Assembly: GCA_964242945.1 (NCBI GenBank)
Contig: CAXTCF010000065.1
Span: 1 to 21,246, forward strand
Length of the DNA: 21,246 nt
Source of the DNA: Mesorhizobium_B sp964242945
GTDB taxonomy: Bacteria; Pseudomonadota; Alphaproteobacteria; Rhizobiales; Rhizobiaceae
Direction: 5' to 3'
This document shows positions 7,570 through 15,835 of the stretch, piece after piece. The notes beneath the pieces were generated by a model. The model had not been told where the DNA came from. It made no database searches and worked only from the letters and a program-made list of their open reading frames with translations. The stretch's first letter is position 1, and each line of letters starts with the position of its first letter. Position numbers and translations under genes: made by a program.

Positions 7570-8472
7570 CTACCAGCTTCCGCTCGCGCCGCCGCCGCCT
7601 GACGAACCGCCCCCTCCGGAGAAGCCGCCGCCGCTGCTGCTGCCGGAGGACCACCCTCCACCGCTGCTGCCAGACGACCAGCCGCTGCTGCCCGAATTGG
7701 AGCCGGCAACCCAGCCGCTGCTGCGCGAGCCGCGGTTCGTGTTGTTGTAATCGAAATTCATGCCGAGCCAGCGGTAGCGGTTGGGGCCGGTCCTCTGTCC
7801 AAGCAGCGGCGGCAAGACTGCGCCGCCGAACCCGACGGCGAAGATGCCGACCCAGACAAGGCCGAAGAGCACCAACTCCGGCGGTATGCCGCCTTCCTCG
7901 TCCTTCTGGTTGCGCTTGAACCGCGCTTCCAGCTCGGCGGCGTCGCCGCCGAGCACGGTGATGATGTCGTCCGCCGCCTTCGCAATGCCGCCGGAATAAT
8001 CGCCGGCGCGGAAGGCCGGCGCCAGCGTGTTGCGGATGATCTGCCCGGACAGGAGGTCGGTCAGCGTGCCTTCCAGTCCATAGCCGACCTCGATGCGCAT
8101 CTTGCGGTCGTCGCGCGCGACCAAGAGCAGCACGCCGTTGTTTTCCTGCCCCTGGCCGAGCTTCCAGGCGCGGAACAGGCGGTTGGCAAAAGGCTCGATC
8201 GCCTCGCCGTCGAGCGACGGGATCGTCGCCACCACGATCTGGTCGGAGGATTTCTTCTCGAAGGCCTCAAGCTTCTGCGTCAGCGCGGCTTCCGCCTGCG
8301 GGTCGATCAGGCCCGCCGTGTCCACCACGCGGCCGGTCAGCGCCGGCAGGCTGGCGGCAAGTGCGTGAAGCGGCAGGAGGATGAAAAGGAAGGCGAGGAG
8401 CCAACCTCCTGGACCAAAGCCAAAGGGCGGATGTCCGCTTCGCCTCAATAGGAGAAGCGCAACCTTTCCCAT
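7570..8472 (-). CDS. TPM-domain protein with Gly/Ser-rich tail (YgcG-like)
   Basis: A 300-residue protein. The N-terminus has a signal or anchor segment (WLLAFLFILLPLHALAA, about residues 24-40). A TPM domain follows (about 45-170), recognisable by LTGRVVDTAGLID, SSDQIVVATIPSLDG, NNGVLLLVARDDRKMRIEVG and YSGGIAKAADDI. A second membrane segment lies at about 205-228. The last ~60 residues are almost entirely Gly and Ser, with scattered Trp and an SGSW end, typical of YgcG-type members. The frame is open upstream to 9165, but that part overlaps lemA; the ATG at 8472 is 20 bases after the lemA stop and begins the signal segment. It is probably an envelope protein acting with LemA. Confidence 0.88.
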   Translation of the reverse strand: MGKVALLLLRRSGHPPFGFGPGGWLLAFLFILLPLHALAASLPALTGRVVDTAGLIDPQAEAALTQKLEAFEKKSSDQIVVATIPSLDGEAIEPFANRLFRAWKLGQGQENNGVLLLVARDDRKMRIEVGYGLEGTLTDLLSGQIIRNTLAPAFRAGDYSGGIAKAADDIITVLGGDAAELEARFKRNQKDEEGGIPPELVLFGLVWVGIFAVGFGGAVLPPLLGQRTGPNRYRWLGMNFDYNNTNRGSRSSGWVAGSNSGSSGWSSGSSGGGWSSGSSSGGGFSGGGGSSGGGGASGSW

Positions 8473-8492
8473 CGTGCGCGCAAGCAAAAGAA

Positions 8493-9119
8493 TCAGCCGC
8501 CGCTCTTGGTGCCGAAATCCACCTTGGGCGTCTGGATCTTGTCTTCCTCCACGGTGAAGTTGGGGAAGGGCTTGGTGTCGGTGAACCAGAGCTTTGCCCA
8601 GATCACCGCGGGAAAGGTGCGCAGCGTCGTGTTGAAGGAGCGCACCTTGTCGATATAGTCGCGCCGCGCCACCGCGATGCGGTTCTCCGTGCCTTCCAGC
8701 TGGTCCTGGAGCGCCAAAAAGTTCTGGTTGGACTTCAGGTCGGGGTAGTTTTCCGTCACCACCAGCAGCCGCGACAAGGCGCCGGACAGCTGCCCCTGCG
8801 CGTCCTGAAAACGCTTGAAGGCTTCGGGGTCGTTGAGGATGTCTGGCGAAAGGGTGGTCTGCGTCGCCTTGGCGCGCGCTTCCACCACCTGCGTCAGCAC
8901 TTCCTTTTCCTGCTGCGCATAGCCCTTCACCGTTTCCACGAGGTTGGGGATGAGGTCGGCCCGGCGCTGGTACTGGTTCAGCACCTCGCTCCAGGCCGCG
9001 CGCGCGTTCTCCTCCTCCGTCGGGATCGTGTTGTAGCCGCAGGAGGCCAGCAGCGGCAGGAGGATCAGGAGCCAAAGCGCTTGCGGGAAGCGCAGGAGCC
9101 GGGCGGCGGAAGCGGACAT
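8493..9119 (-). CDS. lemA: LemA family lipoprotein
   Basis: A 208-residue LemA family protein. The N-terminus is a lipoprotein signal: a hydrophobic core followed by the lipobox L-A-S-C, with the acylated Cys at about residue 26. The rest is the LemA helical bundle, with the family signatures YQRRADLIPNLVETVKGYA, ENYPDLKSNQNFLALQDQLEG, RRDYIDKVRSFNT and the ending FTVEEDKIQTPKVDF. GGAGG lies ten bases before the chosen ATG at 9119; the frame is open further upstream but without the signal sequence in place. It leads a minus-strand lemA-TPM-TPM cluster with short spacers. The biochemical role of LemA is not established. Confidence 0.94.
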   Translation of the reverse strand: MSASAARLLRFPQALWLLILLPLLASCGYNTIPTEEENARAAWSEVLNQYQRRADLIPNLVETVKGYAQQEKEVLTQVVEARAKATQTTLSPDILNDPEAFKRFQDAQGQLSGALSRLLVVTENYPDLKSNQNFLALQDQLEGTENRIAVARRDYIDKVRSFNTTLRTFPAVIWAKLWFTDTKPFPNFTVEEDKIQTPKVDFGTKSGG

Positions 9120-9368
9120 GAAGACGATTCCTCCAGGCGTGGGGCAAAGCCGGTCGCGGAGGCATAGCACAAAGCGGGCCTGAGAAAAGCGCCCGCCCCA
9201 GGAAGCTGTGAAGGCGGACCCTTGCTCCCGCGGGGCGGCAAGCCTATTGCCAAGAGGTCGGCATTTGCGCCGGGGAGAGTGTCTTTGAATCCAGGCCGCC
9301 CTCACGGGAACGAACGGGAAGCCCGGCGCATCCTTTCCCGCGTGGCGCAGGAAGCGGACGGCAGCACC

Positions 9369-9515
9369 ATGGCGTCTTCCGACCGAAGCCAAGGCGCGGC
9401 GCCCGAAGACGATTGGGCGGAGGTCTGGGGCACGCGGATCGGCCGGGTGCTCGGCCCCGTCCTGCTCTTCCTCTGCGCTGCCTGGCTGCTTTTCCGCTTG
9501 AGCCGCGGCGGGTAG
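9369..9515 (+). CDS. Small single-pass membrane peptide, hypothetical
   Basis: A 48-residue open frame. The first half is polar and acidic (SQGAAPEDDWAEVWGTRIGR) and the second half is one hydrophobic helix (VLGPVLLFLCAAWLLFRLSR) ending in basic residues, so an N-out or tail-anchored single-pass topology is plausible. It ends ten bases before the kinase gene on the same strand, which itself lacks a good ribosome-binding site; coupling is possible. The frame is open back to 9222, but the sequence before 9369 looks non-coding. I do not recognise a family. Support is the amphipathic design and position only. Confidence 0.5.
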   Translation: MASSDRSQGAAPEDDWAEVWGTRIGRVLGPVLLFLCAAWLLFRLSRGG

Positions 9516-9524
9516 CTTTCCCTG

Positions 9525-10424
9525 ATGGCCGTTTCAGGTTCCGACGACGCCCGCGCCGTGATCGTGGTCTCCGCCCATGCCGCGCGCGGCTATGCCGGCA
9601 GCCGCGCCGCCGTGTTCGCGCTGGAAACGCTGGGGTTCACGGTCTGGGCGGTGCCGACCGTGATCGTGCCCTGGCATTCCGCCCACGGGCCCGGAACGCG
9701 GATCGTGCCGCCGGCCGCGGAGTTCGCGAGCCTGCTGCGCGACTTAGGCAACGCCCCCTGGCTGGCGCAAGTCGGCGCGGTGCTTTCCGGCACGCTGGGC
9801 GATGCCTCCCAGGCGGAAGGTCTCGCCTCGCTGGTGGAAGCCGTGAAGGCCCGCAACCCGCGGGCGCTGTTCGTCTGCGATCCTTCCTTCGCGGATGCCA
9901 GCCCGACCGACGAGATCCGCCTGCACGCCAGCCAAGCCGCCGCGGAAGCCGTGCGCGACCGCCTGCTGCCGCTCGCCGACCTCGCCACGCCGAACCGCTG
10001 GGAATTGGAATGGCTGACCGGCGTGCCGCTGCCCGACATCAGGAGCATCGGGGAAGCCGCGCTCCATGCGGGGCCGCGCATGATGCTGGTCTCCTCCGTG
10101 CCCTCAGCGCAGGCGGGCAGCATCGGCAACTACCTGCTCACCTCCTCCGAAGCGCTGCTGGCCGAGCATCGGGTGATCGGCAATCCGCCGAAGGGCCTGG
10201 GCGACCTGACGGCCGCCGTGCTGCTCGCCCGTCTTCTCGACGGGCAGCCCGCCGCAAAGGCGCTGCAATCCGCGACCGCCGCCGTGTTCGAGATATTGGC
10301 GCGCACGGCAACGCGCGGCGCCGACGAACTGACGCTGGAAACCGACGCGCAGAGCCTGGCGCACCCCATGGCCATGGTGCACCTGCGCCATCTGCCGCAT
10401 CCCGGCGAAAACCGCCGCGCGTGA
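9525..10424 (+). CDS. pdxY: Pyridoxal kinase (PdxY/PdxK family)
   Basis: A 299-residue ribokinase-superfamily enzyme of the PdxK/PdxY type, which phosphorylates pyridoxal in the B6 salvage pathway. Visible features are the N-terminal VVSAHAARGYAGSRAA (family usually S-x-V-x-x-G-x-V-G-N), FVCDPSFAD (family D-P-V-x-G-D), LATPNRWELEWLTG (family T-P-N-x-x-E-x-x-x-L-x-G) and the anion-hole/catalytic loop G-L-G-D at 224-227, with D227 the expected catalytic base. The loop is usually G-T-G-D, so Leu replaces Thr. Several substrate-site positions also differ from textbook PdxY, so specificity may vary. It overlaps the next gene by four bases (GTGA), which indicates one operon. Confidence 0.83.
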   Translation: MAVSGSDDARAVIVVSAHAARGYAGSRAAVFALETLGFTVWAVPTVIVPWHSAHGPGTRIVPPAAEFASLLRDLGNAPWLAQVGAVLSGTLGDASQAEGLASLVEAVKARNPRALFVCDPSFADASPTDEIRLHASQAAAEAVRDRLLPLADLATPNRWELEWLTGVPLPDIRSIGEAALHAGPRMMLVSSVPSAQAGSIGNYLLTSSEALLAEHRVIGNPPKGLGDLTAAVLLARLLDGQPAAKALQSATAAVFEILARTATRGADELTLETDAQSLAHPMAMVHLRHLPHPGENRRA

Positions 10425-11185
10425 GCCTGCCCGAAACACGGCGTGCGATCGCCGGCGTGGACGGTTTTCGCCAGGGCTGGATCGCGGCGATCCGCTTTCC
10501 CGACGGCGCGTTTGCAGCCCAACCCTTCGCGCGCTTCGCCGACCTCCTCGCCGCCTTGGATGGGGATGCGACGATCGCGGTGGACATGCCGATCGGCCTG
10601 CTCGACCGGAACGGTCCGGACGGAAGAGGTCCTGAGAAGCCCCTCAAGAAGCATCTGGGCAAGATGGCTCCGGCCGTCTTTCCCATCCCCTCGCGTCCCG
10701 CAATATACGCCGCGCCCGGCCCATTTTCGGGTCTCCCGGCCATTCTTGAAGGTTTCAAGGAAGCCTGCGACGTGGCGCGGCAGACATCCGAGCCGCCGAA
10801 AGCGTTCTCCCTCCAGGCATTCGGCCTGTTTCCCAAGATCAGGGAATTGGATGCGCTCCTGCGGGCCGACCAAACTCTGGCGGCGCGCGTGATCGAGTCC
10901 CATCCGGAAGCCGCCTTCCAGCGCCTGAACTGTGAGCGTCCCTTAAGTTTCAAGAAGAAGGCAGCCGGGGCCGCCGGCATCCGAGAGCGCCGCAACCTCC
11001 TTCTGGCGCACAGCCTGCCGCCTGCCCTCCTGGACCAAAGCTTTCCCGGCGTCGGAATGGATGATCTTCTCGACGCGGCCGCCCTGCTCTTTTCAGCGGC
11101 GCGCTTTGCGCGAGGGGAAGCAAAACCCTTCCCCGACCCGCCGGGCCGTGATGCCTTCGGCCTTCCCGTCGCGATCTGGGTGTGA
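10421..11185 (+). CDS. DUF429 domain-containing protein
   Basis: A 254-residue protein of the DUF429 family (COG4923, predicted nuclease-like fold). Typical pieces are the N-terminal AGVDGFRQGWIAAI (family GVDGxxxGW), VDMPIGLLD, the KKHLGKMAPAVFPIPSRPA segment (family V-F-x-x-P-x-R), ESHPEAAFQRL and the closing DDLLDAAALLFSAARF. The start is a GTG overlapping the stop of the kinase gene (GTGA), which implies translational coupling; no other in-frame start fits the conserved N-terminus. The family's acidic residues suggest metal binding, but no reaction is established. The link to B6 salvage is by position only. Confidence 0.85.
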   Translation: MSLPETRRAIAGVDGFRQGWIAAIRFPDGAFAAQPFARFADLLAALDGDATIAVDMPIGLLDRNGPDGRGPEKPLKKHLGKMAPAVFPIPSRPAIYAAPGPFSGLPAILEGFKEACDVARQTSEPPKAFSLQAFGLFPKIRELDALLRADQTLAARVIESHPEAAFQRLNCERPLSFKKKAAGAAGIRERRNLLLAHSLPPALLDQSFPGVGMDDLLDAAALLFSAARFARGEAKPFPDPPGRDAFGLPVAIWV

Positions 11186-11250
11186 TTGTTCCAACCGCTT
11201 TATCCCCTGATGCGGCTTGAACATGAGAGTCCGCGCGATACATCGGGCGC

Positions 11251-11517
11251 ATGGAACCCGACGACGACATGAGCGAAGAGGACTTGGCCGAACTGGAGCG
11301 GGCGATTGCCGACCAGCGGCATCGCGAGCTTGCGGTGGAGCACCTCCTGTTCCAGACTGCGGCCTATGTGGAGCGCCAGCATCCCGGCCTGCTCGGCCAC
11401 CTCGAAGCGAGCCTGGAACATCTCGGCGACTCGGCCGACGACGAGACCAAGGACGACGAAGCCGTGCGCGAGATCGCCCGGCACTTCATCGGCAGCCTGA
11501 GGAAGAGCGCCGGCTGA
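11251..11517 (+). CDS. Small acidic hypothetical protein
   Basis: An 88-residue soluble, acidic, mostly helical protein, with no signal peptide or membrane segment. The N-terminal 40 residues (DMSEEDLAELERAIADQRHR and onward) look like one long charged helix, and a second helical pair follows (HLEASLEHLGDSADD, then REIARHFIGSLRKS). Codon use is like that of the neighbours, with GC-rich third positions, which supports a real gene. No clear ribosome-binding site precedes the ATG; an ATG at 11269 is an alternative start. I do not recognise the family. Confidence 0.65.
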   Translation: MEPDDDMSEEDLAELERAIADQRHRELAVEHLLFQTAAYVERQHPGLLGHLEASLEHLGDSADDETKDDEAVREIARHFIGSLRKSAG

Positions 11518-11616
11518 CCGCGGTGGAGCGGTGTAAAATCAGCAGCCGACACTTTTCGGCAACACCAATCCCAGCCGCTTTGCTGTAGCTTCCGTCCAAC
11601 TCAGTGGAGGCAGGGC

Positions 11617-12258
11617 ATGCGGAGAATATTTGCTGCCATAATCTTGGCGGCGGCAGGATTTTGGAGCCAGTCGGCGTCGGCCGCCGATCCGGCGGTGGAA
11701 CCCGCTTTCGTTGCGCCTCCCGTGCTCGACCAGGCCTTCTTCGGCTTTGCAGGCAAGTACACGCAGGAAACGCTTGGCGGGTCGTTCGACCCGTTCCATG
11801 CCGATTTCGACGACATCACGGCAGTCGGCATCGGCTATCAGCAGTTCGTCGCGCAGCTGCCGCTCAACGTCCGCTTCGGCTACGAAGTCGGCGTCGCCGG
11901 CCGCTTTGCCGACGAGAGCCGGTACATCCCCGGCAACACCGCGGATTTCTGGGCCGGCGGTCTCCTGCGCTATGACGGCTTCAACATCTTCGACACGGTT
12001 CACGTCGCGGCGGCCCTGACCTTCGGCTTCAGCGCCGTGACGGACAGCGCCGGCTACGAGCGGCAGCGCGAGATCACCAAGGATGGGGATGCAAGCTTCC
12101 TGTTCTACCTTGGACCGGAAGTCAGCCTGTCGCTGGCGAACCATCCGGAATTCGAGCTGTTCGGCCGCATCCATCACCGCTCCGGCGGCGGCGGGCTGCT
12201 TGGCGACATGAACGAAGGCGCCAACGCGCCTGTGGTGGGCCTGCGCGTTTTCTTCTGA
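11617..12258 (+). CDS. Outer-membrane barrel protein, PagL-like (lipid A deacylase/acyloxyacyl hydrolase family), putative
   Basis: A 213-residue exported protein. A signal peptide spans residues 1-22 (cleavage after A-S-A). The mature part has alternating beta strands and ends in Phe (GLRVFF), as expected for outer-membrane insertion. Near the C-terminus is FGRIHHRSGGGGLLGDMNEG, which resembles the active-site strand of PagL-type lipid A 3-O-deacylases: H187, S189 and E200 could be the His-Ser-Glu triad. In Pseudomonas PagL the Ser-Glu spacing is 12 rather than 11 residues, so the assignment is tentative. GGAGG stands before the ATG. If correct, it trims acyl chains from lipid A. The alternative is a non-enzymatic barrel. 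Confidence 0.6.
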   Translation: MRRIFAAIILAAAGFWSQSASAADPAVEPAFVAPPVLDQAFFGFAGKYTQETLGGSFDPFHADFDDITAVGIGYQQFVAQLPLNVRFGYEVGVAGRFADESRYIPGNTADFWAGGLLRYDGFNIFDTVHVAAALTFGFSAVTDSAGYERQREITKDGDASFLFYLGPEVSLSLANHPEFELFGRIHHRSGGGGLLGDMNEGANAPVVGLRVFF

Positions 12259-12403
12259 TCCCATGCCCCCAGGGCTGATGCATAGGGGCGCACCGGCGAG
12301 GCCGGGGTGAGGCGCCGATTGCGGGAAGACGGGAGCCGGCCTACATGGCCGACAATAGCCGGTGGCCGCGCCGCCGCCGATCCCCCTCCCCGGAGCTAGA
12401 CTC

Positions 12404-14461
12404 ATGCCTCACGAACCCGCCGCCGTGGACCTTTCCGTTCATCCGATGACGAACTGGCAGGGCCCGGAAGGCCTGCCCGACTTCGCGGTTCTGGCGGATG
12501 CCGATTTCGGCCCTGTCTTCGATGCGGCGCTTGGCCAGCACAAGGCCGACATCGACGCGATCGCGAACAATCCGGATGCGCCCACCGTCGAGAACACGCT
12601 TGCAGCGCTCGAACTTTCCGGCGAGCCGTTGGAGCGCGTTTCCGCGATCTTCTGGGCGCGGGCCGGCGCGCACACCAACGATGTCATCCAGGCGCTGGAG
12701 CGGGAACTCGCGCCGAAGATGGCGCGGCACGGCTCCGACATCTCCATGAACGCGGCGTTGTTCGCCCGCATCGACGCGCTCCATGCGCGTCGGAACGAAC
12801 TCGGCCTCGATCCCGAAACCCTGCGCGTGCTGGAGAACAAGTGGAAGCGCTTCGTGCGCGCCGGCGCCAAGCTGGACGAGGCGGGCAAGACGCGGCTGAA
12901 GGCGATCAACGAGGAACTGGCGAGCCTGGGCACGCGCTTCGGCCAGAACGTGCTTGCCGACGAAAAGGACTGGGTCTTGTTCCTGGACGAAGGGGATCTG
13001 GCAGGCCTGCCTCCTTTCCTCCAAAGCGCCATGGCGGAAGCTGCCGCCGCGCGGGGCGAGAAGGGCCGCTATGCCGTGACGCTGTCGCGCTCGATCTACG
13101 AGCCCTTCACCACGCTGTCCGAGCGCCGCGACCTGCGCGAGAAGGCTTTCCGCGCTTTCACCACGCGCGGCGAGATGCGGGAAGAGCACGACAACCGCGG
13201 CGTCGTCGCGGACACGCTGCGGCTGCGCGCCGAGAAGGCCAAGCTGATCGGCTATGCCGACTATGCCAGCCTGAAGCTCGAAGACACGATGGCCAAGACT
13301 CCGGACGCCGTCTGGGGTCTGCTCAACCCCGTCTGGGAGCGCGCGCGGAAAAAGGCGGCAGACGACCAAGCCGATTTGCAGGAACTGGCGGCCGAGGCCG
13401 GCGCGAACTTTCGCCTCGCAGCCTGGGACTGGCGCTTCTTCCAGGAGAGGCTGCGCAGCCGCCGCTTCGATTTCGACGAGGCCGAGTTGAAGCCTTACCT
13501 TCAGCTCGATCACGTGATCGCCGCCTGCTTCGACGTGGCGAACCGGCTGTTCGGCTTGGCGTTCGACGAGTTGGCCGATGTCGCGGCGTGGCACCCTTCC
13601 GTGCGCGTTTGGGCCGTGTTCAACGCGGACGGCTCGCGCCGCGGCACGTTCCTGGCCGACTACTTCAACCGCGCCACCAAGCGTTCCGGTGCCTGGATGA
13701 GCGGGTTGCGTTCCGGCTACTCCCTTGGCGAAGGTGCGCTGCCGGTCATCTACAACGTCATGAACTTCGCCGAGCCGGCGCCCGGCCAGCCGGCGCTGCT
13801 CTCGCTGGACGAGGCGCGCACGCTGTTCCACGAGTTCGGCCATGCGCTGCACGGTATGCTGACGGACGTCACGTGGCCGAGCGTTTCCGGCACCAGCGTG
13901 CCGCGCGACTTCGTGGAACTGCCCTCGCAGCTTTACGAGCACTGGCTCACCGTCCCGGAAATCCTGGAGCGCCACGCGCGCCATGCCGAGACCGGAGAGC
14001 CGATGCCGAAAAGCCTGATCGACAAGATGCAGGCCGCGCGCAACTTCAACCAGGGCTTTGCCACCGTCGAGTTCACCTCTTCCGCGCTGGTCGATATGGC
14101 CTTTCACGCGCGGGGGGATGCCCCTGTCGATCCGATGGCGTTCGAGGCGGAAACGCTGGCGGGGATAGAGATGCCCGACGCGATCGCCATGCGGCACCGC
14201 ACGCCGCACTTTCAGCATGTCTTCTCCGGCGACGGCTACTCCGCGGGCTACTACTCCTACCTGTGGTCGGAAGTGCTGGACGCCGACGCCTTTGCGGCCT
14301 TCGAGGAGACCGGCAACCCGTTCGATCCCGGACTGGCGGCGAAGCTGCGGGAGAACATTTACGCGGCTGGCGGCTCGGCCGACCCCGAAAGCCTCTACGT
14401 TGCCTTCCGCGGGCGCATGCCGACGGCCGAGGCGATGATGAAGGGGCGCGGGCTGCTTTGA
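12404..14461 (+). CDS. dcp: M3 family metallopeptidase (peptidyl-dipeptidase Dcp / oligopeptidase A-like)
   Basis: A 685-residue M3 (thimet-type) zinc oligopeptidase of full family length. The zinc motif HEFGH is at 476-480 and the third ligand is E505 in the SGTSVPRDFVELPSQ stretch. The C-terminal HVFSGDGYSAGYYSYLWSEVLDADAFAAF carries the family's substrate-binding Tyr/His region. There is no signal peptide, so it is cytosolic and recycles short peptides. I chose the ATG at 12404 because GGAG lies eight bases upstream; the frame is open to 12362 through a GTG. Dcp and OpdA/PrlC cannot be fully separated by eye; overall length and ending favour the Dcp branch. Confidence 0.92.
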   Translation: MPHEPAAVDLSVHPMTNWQGPEGLPDFAVLADADFGPVFDAALGQHKADIDAIANNPDAPTVENTLAALELSGEPLERVSAIFWARAGAHTNDVIQALERELAPKMARHGSDISMNAALFARIDALHARRNELGLDPETLRVLENKWKRFVRAGAKLDEAGKTRLKAINEELASLGTRFGQNVLADEKDWVLFLDEGDLAGLPPFLQSAMAEAAAARGEKGRYAVTLSRSIYEPFTTLSERRDLREKAFRAFTTRGEMREEHDNRGVVADTLRLRAEKAKLIGYADYASLKLEDTMAKTPDAVWGLLNPVWERARKKAADDQADLQELAAEAGANFRLAAWDWRFFQERLRSRRFDFDEAELKPYLQLDHVIAACFDVANRLFGLAFDELADVAAWHPSVRVWAVFNADGSRRGTFLADYFNRATKRSGAWMSGLRSGYSLGEGALPVIYNVMNFAEPAPGQPALLSLDEARTLFHEFGHALHGMLTDVTWPSVSGTSVPRDFVELPSQLYEHWLTVPEILERHARHAETGEPMPKSLIDKMQAARNFNQGFATVEFTSSALVDMAFHARGDAPVDPMAFEAETLAGIEMPDAIAMRHRTPHFQHVFSGDGYSAGYYSYLWSEVLDADAFAAFEETGNPFDPGLAAKLRENIYAAGGSADPESLYVAFRGRMPTAEAMMKGRGLL

Positions 14462-14501
14462 ACCCGCGCACGTCTCCAAGGTGATTTTTGCGCTGCAGCA
14501 T

Positions 14502-14523
14502 GCCGCCCTGGAAAGAGGGCGGC
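14502..14523 (+). terminator. GC-rich hairpin after dcp
   Basis: A perfect 8-bp stem (14502-14509 with 14516-14523) with a 6-base loop lies 40 bases after the dcp stop and 53 bases before the efflux adaptor. No T-run follows, so it is not a classical terminator; it may pause transcription or act as a mRNA end signal between the two units. Confidence 0.45.
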
Positions 14524-14575
14524 GTGGCGCTAGATCATCGGGTTGATTTGTCCGGATTCTGGACTCGCGCCTCTT

Positions 14576-15835
14576 ATGATCAAGCGTTTCCTCATCGCGA
14601 TCGTGCTGCTCGTCCTCGTGGTCGGCGGCATCGTCGGCTTCAACATCATGCGCGACAGGGGAATCGCCGCCTACTTCGCCAATGCGCCGGTGCCGTCCGT
14701 GACGGTTTCCACGGTCAAGGCCGAGCCCGTCACATGGCGGCCCTATGTCGAGGCGATCGGCACGGTTTCGGCCGCGCGCGGCGTAAGCCTGACCGTGGAG
14801 GTCGCGGGCGTCATCAAGTCGGTCAACTTCAAGTCGAACCAGACGGTGAAAGCCGGCGACGTGCTCGTCCAGCTTGACGATGCGGTGGAGCAGGCGGACC
14901 TGCGTGCCGGCCAAGCGCAGGGCAAGCTGAACGCCCAGACCCTCCAGCGCGCGGTCGAGCTTCAACAACGCGGCGTCGGCTCGGAGGTGACGCTTGAGCA
15001 GGCGCGTGCGGCGTCATCGAATTCCACTTCGCAGATCGACCGCTATCAGGCAGTTGTGGACCAGAAGCAGCTGACCGCACCGTTTTCCGGCACCGTCGGC
15101 ATCCCCCAAGTCGATCCCGGCCAGTATATCCAGCCGGGCACCACGGTCGCCACGCTCCAGAACCTGGACACGATGCGGGCCGACTTCTCCGTGCCTGAGC
15201 AGCAGCTTTCCCTGCTGAAGATCGGGCAAACCGTGCGCTACGGCGTCACGGCCGACAAGTTCGACTTTTCCGGCGCGATCACCGGCATCGAGCCGAAGGT
15301 CGATCCGGTCAGCCGGCTGGTTTCGGTGCGCGCCGAGGTGCGCGACGTCGGCGGGCGCCTCTCCCCCGGCCAGTTCGTGCAGGTGCGCGTGGAACTCCCC
15401 CAAGAGCCGAACGTGCTCGCCGTGCCGCAGACGGCGCTTGTCTCCAGCCTCTACGGCGACTTCGTGTATGTCGTGCGGCCGCCGGACCAGAAAGATCAGA
15501 AGCCGGCGGAGGCCGGTCCGCCAGCCAACACCTCGCAGCCGGCCCAGAGCGAAACCGAACAAGCGCAGGCTCGGAAACCCGCGCCGAAGCTGGTGGCTAA
15601 GCAGATCTTCGTCAAGGCGGGGCGCCGGTCGGAAGGCAGTGTCGAGATCGCCGACGGCATCAAGGCCGGCGACGAACTCGTCACCGCCGGCCAGAACCGC
15701 CTCTCGAACAACGCACCCGTGACCGTGGACAACGCGGTGACGCCCGGCGCCAAGCCCGGCCAATCCTCTGGTCAAATGGCGCCGGACGAGGCCGCGCCGG
15801 CTCCCCCGCCGAACACGGAAGCGAGTGCGCAATGA
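14576..15835 (+). CDS. RND efflux periplasmic adaptor (membrane fusion protein)
   Basis: A 419-residue membrane fusion protein that links an inner-membrane RND pump to an outer-membrane channel. It has an N-terminal anchor helix (residues 4-25), then the lipoyl half-motif SLTVEVAGVIKSVNFKSNQ, a rather short helical hairpin (about 105-150), the second lipoyl half QLTAPFSGTVGIPQVDPGQY, a beta-barrel domain and a membrane-proximal domain. A Pro/Gln/Ala-rich stretch at residues 301-338 interrupts the membrane-proximal domain. No Shine-Dalgarno sequence is visible before the ATG at 14576, and a TTG at 14543 is an alternative start. The stop overlaps the pump start by four bases (ATGA). No repressor or TolC-type gene is adjacent. 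Confidence 0.93.
   Translation: MIKRFLIAIVLLVLVVGGIVGFNIMRDRGIAAYFANAPVPSVTVSTVKAEPVTWRPYVEAIGTVSAARGVSLTVEVAGVIKSVNFKSNQTVKAGDVLVQLDDAVEQADLRAGQAQGKLNAQTLQRAVELQQRGVGSEVTLEQARAASSNSTSQIDRYQAVVDQKQLTAPFSGTVGIPQVDPGQYIQPGTTVATLQNLDTMRADFSVPEQQLSLLKIGQTVRYGVTADKFDFSGAITGIEPKVDPVSRLVSVRAEVRDVGGRLSPGQFVQVRVELPQEPNVLAVPQTALVSSLYGDFVYVVRPPDQKDQKPAEAGPPANTSQPAQSETEQAQARKPAPKLVAKQIFVKAGRRSEGSVEIADGIKAGDELVTAGQNRLSNNAPVTVDNAVTPGAKPGQSSGQMAPDEAAPAPPPNTEASAQ

Noticed and set aside
8473..9165. N-terminal extension of the first TPM gene through lemA
   Set aside because: This part is an alternate frame of lemA; the signal segment and conserved TPM domain begin only after the ATG at 8472.
9413..10420. Long plus-strand open frame running into the DUF429 gene from upstream
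   Set aside because: The upstream part is an out-of-frame shadow of the pyridoxal kinase; the DUF429 conserved N-terminus begins just after the GTG at 10421.
11186..11250. Weak inverted repeat after the DUF429 gene considered as a terminator
   Set aside because: The stem has mismatches and no T-run follows.
12341..14968. Very long minus-strand open frame opposite the M3 peptidase and adaptor start
   Set aside because: It is the mirror of GC-rich codons in real plus-strand genes; the product is an Arg/Gly/His-rich sequence without any family feature, while the plus strand encodes a complete HEFGH peptidase.
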